From: Metabacillus rhizolycopersici
Lineage (GTDB): Bacteria > Bacillota > Bacilli > Bacillales > Bacillaceae
Assembly: GCF_020075705.1 (NCBI RefSeq)
Contig: NZ_JAIQUM010000016.1
Location: 21,294 to 85,293, forward strand
DNA length: 64,000 nucleotides
Reading direction: 5' to 3'
Numbering within the stretch: position 1 is the first letter of the stretch; the number at the start of each line of letters is the position of its first letter. The position numbers were made by a program, and so were the translations under genes. Shown here one piece after another: positions 27,645 through 36,625 of this stretch. The notes below the pieces were generated by a model. That model searched no databases and was not told the DNA's origin. It saw only the letters and a list, made by a program, of their open reading frames with translations.

Positions 27645-29561
27645 TTGGGAAAGATTATTCTTCTAGATGATCAGCTATCAAATAAAATTGCAGCTGGTGA
27701 GGTTGTCGAACGACCTGCTTCTGTTGTGAAAGAATTAGTAGAGAACGCAATTGATGCAAATAGTACTATTATAGAAATTGAAATCGAGGAAGCTGGTATA
27801 GGTAAAATCCGCATCCTTGATAATGGTGATGGCATTGAACAAGATGACTGCCTAAATGCCTTTCATCGACATGCAACAAGTAAAATAAAGGATGAAAATG
27901 ATCTGTTTCGCATTCGAACATTGGGATTTAGAGGTGAGGCTTTACCAAGTATCGCATCTGTTTCCATGCTTGATATGAAAACAAGTACTGGATTAGGCGC
28001 AGGAACCAACATCGTATTAATCGGTGGGAAAATTGAAAAGCATGAATCAACAGCAAGCCGAAAGGGCACAGATATCACTGTTCGTAATTTGTTTTTTAAT
28101 ACTCCAGCGCGCTTGAAATATATGAAAACCGTTCATACGGAGCTTGGTAATATTACCGACATTGTGAATCGAATTGCACTTTCACATCCTGAGGTTTCAA
28201 TCCGTCTTGTTCATAATGGTAAAAAGCTGTTACACACAAATGGAAATGGTGATGTACGTCAAGTTTTAGCGGCTATTTATGGGATGTCAATTGCTAAAAA
28301 AATGAAGAAAATTACGTTAGAATCACTAGATTTCGATGTGAGTGGCTATGTTGCTCTACCAGAAATAACAAGAGCCTCTAGAAACTATATTTCTACGATT
28401 ATTAATGGTCGTTTTGTTAAAAACTATTCACTTGTAAGGGCAATCCAACAGGGCTATCACACATTGCTTCCAATCGGCCGTTTTCCAATCGTTTTCATTG
28501 AGATAAAAATGGATCCAATCCTTGTTGATGTCAATGTTCACCCATCTAAGCTTGAAGTAAGATTGAGTAAAGAAGCAGAATTAAATGAACTAATAACAGC
28601 TGGAATTCGTGATGTATTTAGACAACAACAGCTCATTCCATCTGTCGAACTTCCTAAAACACAAAAGTTAAAGTCATCCGATGAACAACAGCAATTCACG
28701 TTTGATCATTCGTCTAAAAGTGAATTACAAACGCAGCAATCGTTTAGCGGGGATCATCAAAATCTATTCGTAAAAGAGGTTCAGTTAGCATCGAGTCCAT
28801 CACAAAATATGCCAGTATTTGAACTGCCCGTGTTAGCAGATGATTTTGACCCCTTTGAAACGATCGAGCAAGATGTAACAGTTAAAGATCTGGAACAGAC
28901 ACCGAAATTTGAGGAAAAGGTTGAAAATGATTCATTTCCTGCTGATGATAAACATGAAGAACAGATTTCAACAAATGATCGTGTACCACCTTTATATCCA
29001 ATCGGTCAAATGCATGGAACGTACATTTTAGCACAAAATGAACGTGGGCTTTATATCATTGATCAGCATGCTGCCCAAGAACGAATTAAATACGAATTTT
29101 ATCGGGAAAAAGTAGGGGAGATCCATTCAGAAGTGCAAGAGCTCTTAGTTCCCCTAACTTTTGAATATTCAAATGATGAAACGATGATTATAGAAGCACA
29201 CATGGACACTTTTGCGAAAGTTGGTATTTTCTTAGAACCGTTCGGTCGCAACAGCTATATCGTCAGATCACATCCACAATGGTTTCCAAGAGGCGATGAA
29301 ACGGCAATAATTGAAGACATCATTCAACAAGTGTTAGATGAGAAAAAAATCGATATAAAAAAACTACGTGAAGAAGCGGCAATCATGATGAGCTGTAAAG
29401 CATCGATTAAAGCAAACCACCACTTACGTAACGATGAAATCTTTGCTTTATTAGAAACGCTCAGAAAATCGTCAGACCCGTTTACATGTCCACATGGAAG
29501 ACCGATTATCGTGTACTATTCAACGTATGAGATGGAGAAAATGTTTAAGAGGGTAATGTAA
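27645..29561 (+). CDS. mutL: DNA mismatch repair endonuclease MutL
   Basis: MutL couples mismatch recognition to strand incision. I chose the TTG at 27645, 5 bases after GAGAGGTGA; the GTG at 27636 lies within that site. The 638-residue product has the N-terminal GHKL ATPase ([35 protein letters not shown]), a variable Gln/Glu-rich linker (about 345-450), and a C-terminal endonuclease domain. The nuclease motif [23 protein letters not shown] and CPHGRP show that it is the incising type found in organisms without MutH. The linker makes it slightly longer than the B. subtilis protein. Confidence 0.97.
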   Translation: MGKIILLDDQLSNKIAAGEVVERPASVVKELVENAIDANSTIIEIEIEEAGIGKIRILDNGDGIEQDDCLNAFHRHATSKIKDENDLFRIRTLGFRGEALPSIASVSMLDMKTSTGLGAGTNIVLIGGKIEKHESTASRKGTDITVRNLFFNTPARLKYMKTVHTELGNITDIVNRIALSHPEVSIRLVHNGKKLLHTNGNGDVRQVLAAIYGMSIAKKMKKITLESLDFDVSGYVALPEITRASRNYISTIINGRFVKNYSLVRAIQQGYHTLLPIGRFPIVFIEIKMDPILVDVNVHPSKLEVRLSKEAELNELITAGIRDVFRQQQLIPSVELPKTQKLKSSDEQQQFTFDHSSKSELQTQQSFSGDHQNLFVKEVQLASSPSQNMPVFELPVLADDFDPFETIEQDVTVKDLEQTPKFEEKVENDSFPADDKHEEQISTNDRVPPLYPIGQMHGTYILAQNERGLYIIDQHAAQERIKYEFYREKVGEIHSEVQELLVPLTFEYSNDETMIIEAHMDTFAKVGIFLEPFGRNSYIVRSHPQWFPRGDETAIIEDIIQQVLDEKKIDIKKLREEAAIMMSCKASIKANHHLRNDEIFALLETLRKSSDPFTCPHGRPIIVYYSTYEMEKMFKRVM

Positions 29562-29567
29562 TTTCTA

Positions 29568-29612
29568 TACGGGTAAAACGTTGATGTATCAAGCGTTCTA
29601 CCCGTATTTTTT
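29568..29612 (+). terminator. Terminator of mutS-mutL
   Basis: TACGGGTA...AACG paired with CGTT...TACCCGTA, then TTTTTT. Confidence 0.88.
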
Positions 29613-29774
29613 GTTGAATTGACCACATTTCTACCACATTCATTGTTCAGTGCTTGTTTTTTTAAGTGCTTGTACAAAATTTTCAGATGATACTGCCTGT
29701 AAATTAATTTGCAATTCCAGTTTTAGCAATGGACTTCTATTATTATGTATATTTCAGTATTTGATATACTCTTC

Positions 29775-30146
29775 CTATTGGAGGGGGTGTTTATTTTGTT
29801 TTAGTATTTCATTTTCCAACTTCTCGGTTCTCTTAAAATCCCGTTCAACCATTTTATATACTTGACGAGGATTCAAATTCCTTAATTGCATTTCTTTAAT
29901 CAATGAAGCCCATCGAGGTTCGATCTCCCAAATTAAATTTTCTAACCCTAAAATATATTCTGGAGATACCGCATATGTTTTGCATAGTTTGATTAGTATC
30001 TCTAGGGTGCATGGTCTAATTCCATTTTCTATATTGGATAATCCTTCTTTGTAAAAACCGATCGACTTACAAACATCAATATATGATAAATTCCTTGCAA
30101 TGCGAACAGCTTTCAACCTTTCTCCAATTTTTTGTATAGAATCCAT
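29775..30146 (-). CDS. XRE-family helix-turn-helix regulator
   Basis: A 123-residue phage-repressor-type DNA-binding protein. The HTH_3 domain covers about residues 5-65, with KIGERLKAVRIARNLSYIDV and the recognition-helix part FYKEGLSNIENGIRPCTLEIL. The C-terminal half is charged and unassigned. AAGGGGGGGT precedes the ATG. It lies between mutL and miaA, a position that holds accessory DNA in B. subtilis too. With the holin at 31.3 kb it looks like the residue of a prophage. Its targets are unknown. Confidence 0.85.
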   Translation of the reverse strand: MDSIQKIGERLKAVRIARNLSYIDVCKSIGFYKEGLSNIENGIRPCTLEILIKLCKTYAVSPEYILGLENLIWEIEPRWASLIKEMQLRNLNPRQVYKMVERDFKRTEKLENEILKQNKHPLQ

Positions 30147-30479
30147 ACCCCCCCCTTGTGTAATTTAACCTAAGACAATTAGATCACATGAAGTTTAAGT
30201 ATTCTTTAATTTAATGTAATCCAACGTTTAATTTCCATATTTCAATCTTCATATCACGTAATTTAATTCTAATTTTCCTCAAAGCACCTTCAACCAACTT
30301 TTTATATGGCTCCTGAATTTTAAAATTAGCTTTATTATTGGATTGAAATTTCAATAGAAGAAAAAAATTAGATCGTGAAACAAAACAAATGTTCATGAAG
30401 ATGGATAATAAAAAGGGTAATGTAGGGAGATTTCGCTTTCTATTATGCTAGAAAAAGTTCACATCAAGGCTAATACACA

Positions 30480-30534
30480 AAGCCATTTAAAAAGTGAAGG
30501 GTAAGTGGACCTTTACTTTTTAAATGGCTTTTTT
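30480..30534 (+). terminator. Strong terminator without an obvious upstream gene
   Basis: 16-bp arms (AAGCCATTTAAAAAGT and complement) with a 19-base loop and a T tail. No open frame on the plus strand leads into it, so it may end a small RNA or protect against read-through. In 30147-30479 I see no convincing gene. Confidence 0.8.
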
Positions 30535-30548
30535 ACTGCTTAGGAATT

Positions 30549-30738
30549 TATAAAATTCTTGTACTGTGGATAAGAGCACGACATCTAGCGTAAGCGTCCG
30601 GCCCCGAAGCACAGGACGTCGCATTCTTGACTGCCTCTAGGGTCTACAACCACTTTTGAATAGAAGGCAAAGTACGCTTTCTACTCAAAAGCATTTTATG
30701 CTATGCCTAAGGCTGATCAAGGAGCTTGCGCTTTTGTT
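30549..30738 (+). repeat. GCGCAAGCG palindromic repeat, copy A (long form)
   Basis: It starts TTATAAAATTCTTGTACTG, then GTGGATAAG and CTAGCGTAAGCGTCCGGCC. It ends GGCTGATCAAGGAGCTTGCG. The inner part holds a TCTACAACCACTTTTGAATA block and a TACTCAAAAGC block that can pair. See the copies at 35574, 52038, 53117, 54867 and 61592. Confidence 0.85.
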
Positions 30739-30811
30739 CCTATTTCGAAATAGAGATGGAACCAGTTGGAAATGGATGAATATACTAACAAAAAGAGAAA
30801 GGAACATCATT

Positions 30812-30982
30812 ATGCTTGAGCTACTGATTTATCTGACCATTGGTATACTGTATTCAGTATATAAAATCAATGAGTTAAAGCGTTATGAGATCATCCTAAC
30901 AACTATATTCTGGCCTTTACATTTGTTGCTACAATTCATTAAGTTGGTTGATGAGATAAAACAAAATAATAGAAGATCATAA
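30812..30982 (+). CDS. Small membrane protein, unknown (56 aa)
   Basis: ATG at 30812 preceded by AGAAAGGA at a good distance. The product MLELLIYLTIGILYSVYKIN and onward has an N-terminal hydrophobic helix, a second one (IILTTIFWPLHLLLQFI) and a charged tail ending NNRRS. The longer in-frame extension upstream runs through the repeat at 30549 and is not genuine. Its neighbours suggest phage origin. No function recognised. Confidence 0.6.
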   Translation: MLELLIYLTIGILYSVYKINELKRYEIILTTIFWPLHLLLQFIKLVDEIKQNNRRS

Positions 30983-31059
30983 GTCCTCTAAATGAGGGCT
31001 TTTATATTGTCTTGCGAAGGTATGGACATACCCATGAAAGGAGTAAAGGTCCTACAAGG

Positions 31060-31130
31060 TTATCCCCATCACTCTCCTTTGATGCTCCTAAGGCTCAAGA
31101 TTTGGGTATTGCCAGTTAAGAATGGGATAA
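31060..31130. repeat. TTATCCC...GGGATAA repeat, copy 4 (intact short form)
   Basis: 71 bases from TTATCCCCATCACTC to GAATGGGATAA with inverted ends. It contains GGCTCAAGATTTGGG. It lies between two small phage-like genes. Confidence 0.7.
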
Positions 31131-31260
31131 AAAATAAATAATACGTCTAGTAAAAGCAAAATTGAATATATAAAGATATGAAAGAGGATTTGTATGATTA
31201 TTAGAATGTTAGCTTTCACAATGAAAAACTGATTGATCCCATCTAAAGGAGGTACTTCAT

Positions 31261-31482
31261 TTGGACAAAGCGAGTTTTACACGATTTATTTTATTAATTG
31301 TAGCTGCAATAAATGCCGTGTTAAATATGCTTGGTTATCAAACGATTCCTGAAGATTTTGTAAATGATTTTATTGCTGTTGTTTCTGGTTTTTATTTTCT
31401 TTATGCAGGATGGAAAAATAATTATCTGTCCAAGAAGGGGTTAAAACAAAAAGAAGTATTAAAAAAGAATAATTTAAAGTAA
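31261..31482 (+). CDS. Phage holin, SPP1/XhlB type
   Basis: A 73-residue membrane protein starting with TTG, 7 bases after AAAGGAGGT. It has two hydrophobic helices (about residues 8-24 and 36-53) and the family tail AGWKNNYLSKKGLKQKEVLK followed by KNN. This matches the XhlB group of holins, which permeabilise the membrane in phage lysis or in the defective prophage PBSX. No endolysin gene is adjacent, so it is a remnant or has been kept for another role. A terminator follows. Confidence 0.85.
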   Translation: MDKASFTRFILLIVAAINAVLNMLGYQTIPEDFVNDFIAVVSGFYFLYAGWKNNYLSKKGLKQKEVLKKNNLK

Positions 31483-31508
31483 AGGTACTAACCCGATTTA
31501 TTTTCAGC

Positions 31509-31550
31509 AAAAATCCCCCACCGGAATGAAAGCAATGGTGGGGGATTTTT
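31509..31550 (+). terminator. Terminator of the holin gene
   Basis: 14-bp stem AAAAATCCCCCACC / GGTGGGGGATTTTT. Confidence 0.95.
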
Positions 31551-31832
31551 CCCATTGAGATCGCTGTAAAGATAGGACTGTGCTATTTTTATGAGCGAAA
31601 TTATCTTTTGGTTAATACAATAATAATGTTATGTAAATCAAATGATGGGATAACTAGAAATTTACTCGTTTTAGACTTTTTCGGAAAGGTATGGATTTTT
31701 GAACAATGTTTTTATTCGTGTGGAACAATGTTTACAAATATATGAAATAGGAAACAATAATCTGGTGTTCATGTAGTTCACATGTTAAGATGATGAACGA
31801 AGTATTTATCAGATTCGAAAGAGTGATTGTTA

Positions 31833-32771
31833 TTGGAGAAAAAGAAGCTCGTCGTCATCATTGGTCCTACTGCTGTAGGAAAAACAAAACTAAGTATCGA
31901 TTTAGCACATCGACTTGATGGAGAAATAATTAGTGGTGACTCCATGCAAATTTATAAAGGAATGGACATTGGAACTGCGAAGATAAGCGTGAATGAAATG
32001 GAAGGGATTCGACATCATTTACTTGATATTAAAAGTCCTGAAGAAGACTTTTCGGTTGCTGAATTTCAGGCAAATGTCCGGCCATTAATTGAAGAAATTG
32101 CTAATCAGACGAAAACGCCGATGATTGTTGGAGGTACTGGTTTATATATACAATCTGTCTTATATGATTATCAATTCACAGAAAATCCATCAGATCCCGA
32201 ATATAGGTCCAAGCTTGAGGCTGAACTGAAAGATAGGGGTGCAAAGGCGATCCATCAATTACTGGAAAAAATTGATCCTGAATCGGCTTGGAAAATTCAC
32301 CCAAACAATAGTAGAAGAGTCATTCGGGCACTTGAGGTTTTCCATTGCACAAATAAAACGATGTCTGAATACATAAATAGTCAAGAGCAAGAACCTCTTT
32401 ACGATGTTGCATTAATTGGATTAACAATGGACCGAGAAATCCTCTATGACCGCATAAATCAGCGGGTGGAGATTATGGTAAAGCAAGGTTTACTTGAAGA
32501 AGTAAAGCAGCTTTATGATAAGGGCATTCGCAACACCCAAGCGATTCAAGCAATAGGCTACAAAGAGATTTATGACTATTTTGATGGGAAAATGACATAT
32601 GATGAAGCGATTAACCAATTAAAGCAAAATTCAAGGCGCTATGCAAAACGCCAACTGACATGGTTTCGTAATAAAATGGAAGTAAAATGGTTTGATATGA
32701 CCCCACCAATTAAGTATGATGGAATGGTTGATGATATTTTTACATACATAGCAGGAAAGATTCAACTTTAA
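31833..32771 (+). CDS. miaA: tRNA dimethylallyltransferase
   Basis: MiaA adds the dimethylallyl group to A37 of tRNAs reading UNN codons, making the substrate of MiaB. The P-loop is GPTAVGKT (about residues 11-18). SGDSMQIYKGMDIGTAK and the DMAPP/tRNA motif GGTGLYIQS follow. The best start is the TTG at 31833, 7 bases after AAAGAGTG; the TTG at 31827 is too close to that site. The length is 312 residues, as expected. hfq follows 39 bases later, the same order as in B. subtilis. No clear promoter is seen in the 350 bases after the holin gene. Confidence 0.96.
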   Translation: MEKKKLVVIIGPTAVGKTKLSIDLAHRLDGEIISGDSMQIYKGMDIGTAKISVNEMEGIRHHLLDIKSPEEDFSVAEFQANVRPLIEEIANQTKTPMIVGGTGLYIQSVLYDYQFTENPSDPEYRSKLEAELKDRGAKAIHQLLEKIDPESAWKIHPNNSRRVIRALEVFHCTNKTMSEYINSQEQEPLYDVALIGLTMDREILYDRINQRVEIMVKQGLLEEVKQLYDKGIRNTQAIQAIGYKEIYDYFDGKMTYDEAINQLKQNSRRYAKRQLTWFRNKMEVKWFDMTPPIKYDGMVDDIFTYIAGKIQL

Positions 32772-32810
32772 TCGAATTTAAAAGGTATAGAGAAAAGAGG
32801 AGGACGAAAC

Positions 32811-33035
32811 ATGAAACAATCAATTATCATTCAAGATCAATTTCTTAACCAATTACGTAAGGATGGTATATTTGTTACCGTATTTTTACTTAATGGATTT
32901 CAATTAAGAGGCACCGTAAAAAGCTTTGATAATTTTACTGTGCTGTTAGAAACAGAAGGTAAACAACAGCTTATCTATAAACATGCGATTTCAACGTTTG
33001 CACCACAAAAAAATATTCAGTTAGAGCTTGAATAG
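32811..33035 (+). CDS. hfq: RNA chaperone Hfq
   Basis: A 74-residue Sm-like hexameric RNA-binding protein. The Sm1 motif ([20 protein letters not shown]) and Sm2 motif ([10 protein letters not shown]) are complete. AGAGGAGG precedes the ATG by 7 bases. It forms an operon with miaA and is followed by a terminator. In Bacillus its regulatory role is milder than in enterobacteria. Confidence 0.98.
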   Translation: MKQSIIIQDQFLNQLRKDGIFVTVFLLNGFQLRGTVKSFDNFTVLLETEGKQQLIYKHAISTFAPQKNIQLELE

Positions 33036-33042
33036 TAACATT

Positions 33043-33085
33043 AAAAGGAGCAAATCGTTAAAATTCGATTAGCTCCTTTTGTCAT
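33043..33085 (+). terminator. Terminator of miaA-hfq
   Basis: AAAAGGAGC..AATCG paired with CGATT.AGCTCCTTTT. Confidence 0.9.
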
Positions 33086-33120
33086 TTTTTAATTAGCCAC
33101 AGCAAAGAATCTTACAGACC

Positions 33121-33232
33121 TCGTAAAGCGGGAGTTACCTGAAACTTTACGGTCAGTGTTTCCCACCTACTTTTTATGATTCTCTTGAATCTTGAAATAA
33201 GATGGTATTGCCCGTTACGGAAGGTATTAACC
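33121..33232. repeat. TTATCCC-family repeat, copy 5 (degenerate)
   Basis: It shares TTCCCACCT-CTTT and CTTGAATCTTGA with the copy at 57522 but has lost both terminal boxes. No gene is seen in the rest of 33086-33630. Confidence 0.4.
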
Positions 33233-33630
33233 TAAAAAACTTCCTACAATTGTAGTAAATTTCTAAAAAATGAATATAAATAAAGGAATGAATATTTCTT
33301 GGGAAAGCGCATAAAGTAACAATTTTCATATATTTTCGACCATTTTTTGTAAAAGTATAAGCTTGATTATTGAACAAATTGAAGTTTTTCCGCATCAATT
33401 GGCAGCAATCCTTTGATTTCAAGATCTACATATGAACTAGCGCTTAGAACCGCAAATAAACGTCAAGTATGCTCCAACCGACCAAAAGTGCGGATAATCG
33501 CTCCATGAATTGATGACGATTCTCTGTGGAGTGAAGTTGAAAACGTACACGAAAAGGTGATATTTCAAGAAGTTGGTGCTACTAGTAGTTAATTTGTGAT
33601 AAATAGCATTAGACTGTGGGGTGAAGATCT

Positions 33631-34599
33631 TTGGAACAAGATCGTGCAGTTACGTATAAAACGAATGGACAGATAAATATTGTCTTAAATAATCAATCAA
33701 AAGAAAAAATCGAAAATAATGTAAGCTCAACTTCCTATGACTTGAAAATTCCTAAGGTTGAAGAGAAGCACACTGTTCTTAAGGAAATTGAAAACGAAAT
33801 GAGTTCTCTCGTTGGAATGAATGAAATGAAACGAATGATAAAAGAAATCTATGCGTGGATTTTTATTAATAAAAAACGTGAGGAACAAGGGTTAAAGGCT
33901 GGAAAACAAGCCCTTCATATGATGTATAAAGGAAATCCAGGGACTGGTAAAACAACAGTAGCTCGTTTAGTCGGGAAATTGTTCTTTCAAATGAACGTAC
34001 TTTCGAAAGGCCATCTCATTGAGGCTGAAAGAGCAGATCTAGTAGGGGAATATATTGGTCACACTGCCCAAAAAACACGAGATCTTATTAAAAAGGCACT
34101 TGGTGGGATCTTGTTTATTGATGAAGCCTATTCACTTGCAAGAGGTGGTGAAAAGGACTTTGGTAAAGAAGCAATTGATACGTTAGTAAAGCATATGGAA
34201 GATAAACAACATGATTTTGTTTTAATACTAGCGGGGTATCCACGAGAAATGGATAATTTTTTATCACTTAATCCAGGGTTATTGTCCAGATTTCCACTAG
34301 TCGTTGATTTCCCCGATTATTCAGTAGATGACCTGATGGACATATCATTAAGAATGATGACTGAACGAGAATATCGTTTTAGTCATGATGCAATGTTGAA
34401 ATTAAAGGAGCATTTGATGGTCGTTAAAACAATGACAACACCTGCCAAATTTAGCAATGGTCGATATGTACGAAATATCATCGAAAAATCAATCCGTTCG
34501 CAGGCGATGCGCTTATTACTTACTGATAAATATAACCGTGATGACCTTTTAACAATCAAAAGCCAAGATGTAGTGTTATCTGATGAAAAAGTAAATTAG
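33631..34599 (+). CDS. spoVK: Stage V sporulation protein K (AAA ATPase)
   Basis: An AAA-family ATPase of the CbbX/SpoVK type, 322 residues, needed for spore maturation in B. subtilis. Walker A is GNPGTGKTTVARL (about residue 107) and Walker B is ILFIDEAYSLARGG (about 167). ERADLVGEYIGHTAQKTRDL is the family block between them, and SRFPLVVDFPDYS contains the arginine finger region. The TTG start follows GGGGTGAAG. It stands alone. The nrdEF and cwlC genes that separate hfq and spoVK in B. subtilis are absent here. Confidence 0.96.
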   Translation: MEQDRAVTYKTNGQINIVLNNQSKEKIENNVSSTSYDLKIPKVEEKHTVLKEIENEMSSLVGMNEMKRMIKEIYAWIFINKKREEQGLKAGKQALHMMYKGNPGTGKTTVARLVGKLFFQMNVLSKGHLIEAERADLVGEYIGHTAQKTRDLIKKALGGILFIDEAYSLARGGEKDFGKEAIDTLVKHMEDKQHDFVLILAGYPREMDNFLSLNPGLLSRFPLVVDFPDYSVDDLMDISLRMMTEREYRFSHDAMLKLKEHLMVVKTMTTPAKFSNGRYVRNIIEKSIRSQAMRLLLTDKYNRDDLLTIKSQDVVLSDEKVN

Positions 34600-34661
34600 A
34601 TAAAAGACGATCCATAACGTGGTTTTTCATACTGTTACTGATCCAATTTTTGGAGGTTGTG

Positions 34662-35000
34662 ATGAAACGTAAACTTATCATTTTATTTTTACTACTTTGC
34701 ATATTTCTTATATTATTCATTAATTTTGAAAAGTCACATGAAAAACAAGCAGTTACGAATCCTATCGAAGAAAGTGAATCACTTGGATTATATAAGACAT
34801 TTACTTATATTATTACCGATATTAGTGGTAATGAATATTCTGGTCAATCAGTTGATGGTAAAACGAAAATTCACTTTAATCTTGAAAATGTAAAACAACC
34901 GATAACAGAAAAAATTAATGTGAACGACAAAATTCTGGCATATGTTGAAACTACAAATCATGTAAATGGGATTTTGAAAATAGAAAAACTAGATAAATAG
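34662..35000 (+). CDS. Membrane-anchored protein of unknown function (112 aa)
   Basis: The ATG at 34662 follows GGAGG by 5 bases; the TTG at 34650 is inside that site. MKRKLIILFLLLCIFLILFI is a signal anchor. The extracytoplasmic part (about residues 25-112) is beta-rich, with SLGLYKTFTYIITDISGNEY and VNDKILAYVETTNHVNGILK, suggesting a small OB-like barrel. It lies 62 bases after spoVK, but nothing else links the two. No family recognised. Confidence 0.75.
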   Translation: MKRKLIILFLLLCIFLILFINFEKSHEKQAVTNPIEESESLGLYKTFTYIITDISGNEYSGQSVDGKTKIHFNLENVKQPITEKINVNDKILAYVETTNHVNGILKIEKLDK

Positions 35001-35019
35001 AAATGAAGTTTGCAAATAA

Positions 35020-35056
35020 AAAGAGGTGATTCTCGAGGAATTACCTCTTATTTTTG
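35020..35056 (+). terminator. Terminator after the 112-aa gene
   Basis: AAGAGGT-ATTC-TCGA-GAAT-ACCTCTT stem followed by ATTTTTG. Confidence 0.8.
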
Positions 35057-35224
35057 TAGAGTGATTTCTAAAATTAATAAATATTATCGATAATATGTAA
35101 AGTGATACGTTAACAGCATAAGATGAGCGATATTCGTTCGAGAAAAGCTATTGAACAATCAAATGAATGCGCTTTCTTTTGCGTGGTGGCGATGATAAAA
35201 TATTAAGTATAAGAGGGAGTGATG

Positions 35225-35566
35225 ATGGTGAGTGATAACAAATTATTTTTAGAAGAGCTTACATATATTGTGGGAAATGAACGATCACTTAATGAGAACG
35301 TTATTGGTCAAATAATAGGAAAATATCATAAAAGTCGGATTCTCATTACTAAAGTTTACCAAATTCTAAATAATAATAAATCCATCTTACCATTTATTCA
35401 TGATATAGAAGCAACAATTATTGATTACATTGTTAGGGAAGAAATGTCATATGAAAAAACATACTACGGAGCCACTTTATATGTAGCTGATTTGTTTGAA
35501 ACAACTCCGACCTATATTAAATGTAAAGTGAACCAATCAAGAAAATCATTACAAAAAATCAATTAA
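35225..35566 (+). CDS. Unknown protein (113 aa)
   Basis: Preceded by GAGGGAG, with possible starts at 35222, 35225 (ATG) and 35228 (GTG); 35225 gives the best spacing. It is a soluble, mostly helical protein (IGQIIGKYHKSRILITKVYQ and MSYEKTYYGATLYVADLFET) with no cysteine and no membrane segment. The gene abuts a GCGCAAGCG repeat. No domain recognised. Confidence 0.65.
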   Translation: MVSDNKLFLEELTYIVGNERSLNENVIGQIIGKYHKSRILITKVYQILNNNKSILPFIHDIEATIIDYIVREEMSYEKTYYGATLYVADLFETTPTYIKCKVNQSRKSLQKIN

Positions 35567-35573
35567 TAGATAA

Positions 35574-35695
35574 GAACAAAAGCGCAAGCGCCTTGGTCAG
35601 TCTTGGGCAAATAAGTGGCTGTAGACCCTAGAGGAGCTAGGCGCTGGATGTCGTGGGCTTATCCACAGTACAAGAACTTTTTATAGTTCGCTAAA
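35574..35695 (-). repeat. GCGCAAGCG palindromic repeat, copy B (short form, inverted)
   Basis: It starts AACAAAAGCGCAAGCGCCTT, contains GTGGCTGTAGACCCTAGAGG, and ends GCTTATCCACAGTACAAGAAC then TTTTTATAG. It is the reverse complement of the copy A arrangement, with the middle blocks missing. Confidence 0.88.
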
Positions 35696-35772
35696 CAAAG
35701 AAAGAGGGAAATTGGATTGAAATAGCCTGTTTCCCTTACGTATTTGATTGTATATCTCAAGTGATAATATGC

Positions 35773-36402
35773 TTATTTTGAGTGAATCTGCTCATTCGAT
35801 ATAGATTGTAAACTGCGATAAGGTAATTTCCATTTAAGCGAATAGGAGAGAACTCGGAGTATAACAGTACCTACAAATAAAATGTAAAGTCCGATCGGTT
35901 GTTTTACAATTTCTAGTCCGATTAAAAGACCAACGCAAATTGCCCAAAACGCATAAATCTCTGCTCGAAACACTAATGGCTTTCGACCTGCTAGTAAATC
36001 GCGTGCAATTCCTCCTCCACATCCGGTTAGAACTGCCGCAAGGACGACCGCACTTGTTGGATGCCCCATCTTATGAGCGAATAGCGCTCCTTGAATTGCA
36101 AATGCAGATAGACCGATGGCATCTGAAAAATTACCCCATTTATGCCAATGCTTTAATAATCTATGTGGAAAAAGAAAAACACAAGTAATTGCAACGAGCG
36201 CAATTTGAAATAGTAACACTTGATCCCACAAAGCAGAAATAGGCAATCCAATTAGCAGATTCCGAATGGCACCACCACCGAATGCAGTAACAAAGCCTAA
36301 TACATAAACACCGAAAATATCATATTTTTCCTCTAATGCGACAATTGTTCCACTTATCGCAAAAGCAACAGTCCCAATAATACTAAAAACTTCCCAAGTC
36401 AT
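35773..36402 (-). CDS. TRIC-type cation channel family protein (YvgT/YadS-like)
   Basis: An integral membrane protein of 209 residues with seven predicted helices. It has the two inverted half-repeats typical of the trimeric intracellular cation channel family, each with a triple-glycine motif (AFGGGAIRNLL near residue 41 and GCGGGIARDLL near 127). I chose the ATG at 36402 because CGGAGGAAA lies 9-10 bases upstream; the ATG at 36474 has no ribosome site. Family members conduct potassium, but the role in Bacillus is not settled. It is transcribed opposite to its neighbours. Confidence 0.88.
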   Translation of the reverse strand: MTWEVFSIIGTVAFAISGTIVALEEKYDIFGVYVLGFVTAFGGGAIRNLLIGLPISALWDQVLLFQIALVAITCVFLFPHRLLKHWHKWGNFSDAIGLSAFAIQGALFAHKMGHPTSAVVLAAVLTGCGGGIARDLLAGRKPLVFRAEIYAFWAICVGLLIGLEIVKQPIGLYILFVGTVILRVLSYSLKWKLPYRSLQSISNEQIHSK

Positions 36403-36625
36403 TTTTATATTTCCTCCGTATAGGTTCAATCCTGCTGTCTCAATGATTTTATAGCTCAATTTCACAATGGTCAAGAAATAAAAATTGGTATGATATCTAT
36501 CATAAATAAGAGGTCAAAGATAGGTGTATAGATTTCTGTCGCAAAGAATGAAAGATAGATTAGTGAAATATCAAAATGTTTGATATGATTAGGGTGCTAG
36601 AATAGCGAAAAGGAAGGGTTATTTA

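Noticed and set aside
30211..30396. 61-codon minus-strand frame rich in Lys/Ile
   Set aside because: No ribosome site and no family. The C-terminal part looks protein-like (KIQEPYKKLVEGALRKIRIK), so a relic is possible, but there is not enough to call it.
35122..35140. Possible LexA box (CGATATTCGTTCG) upstream of the 113-residue gene
   Set aside because: Only the right half-site matches the consensus; the left half has several mismatches.
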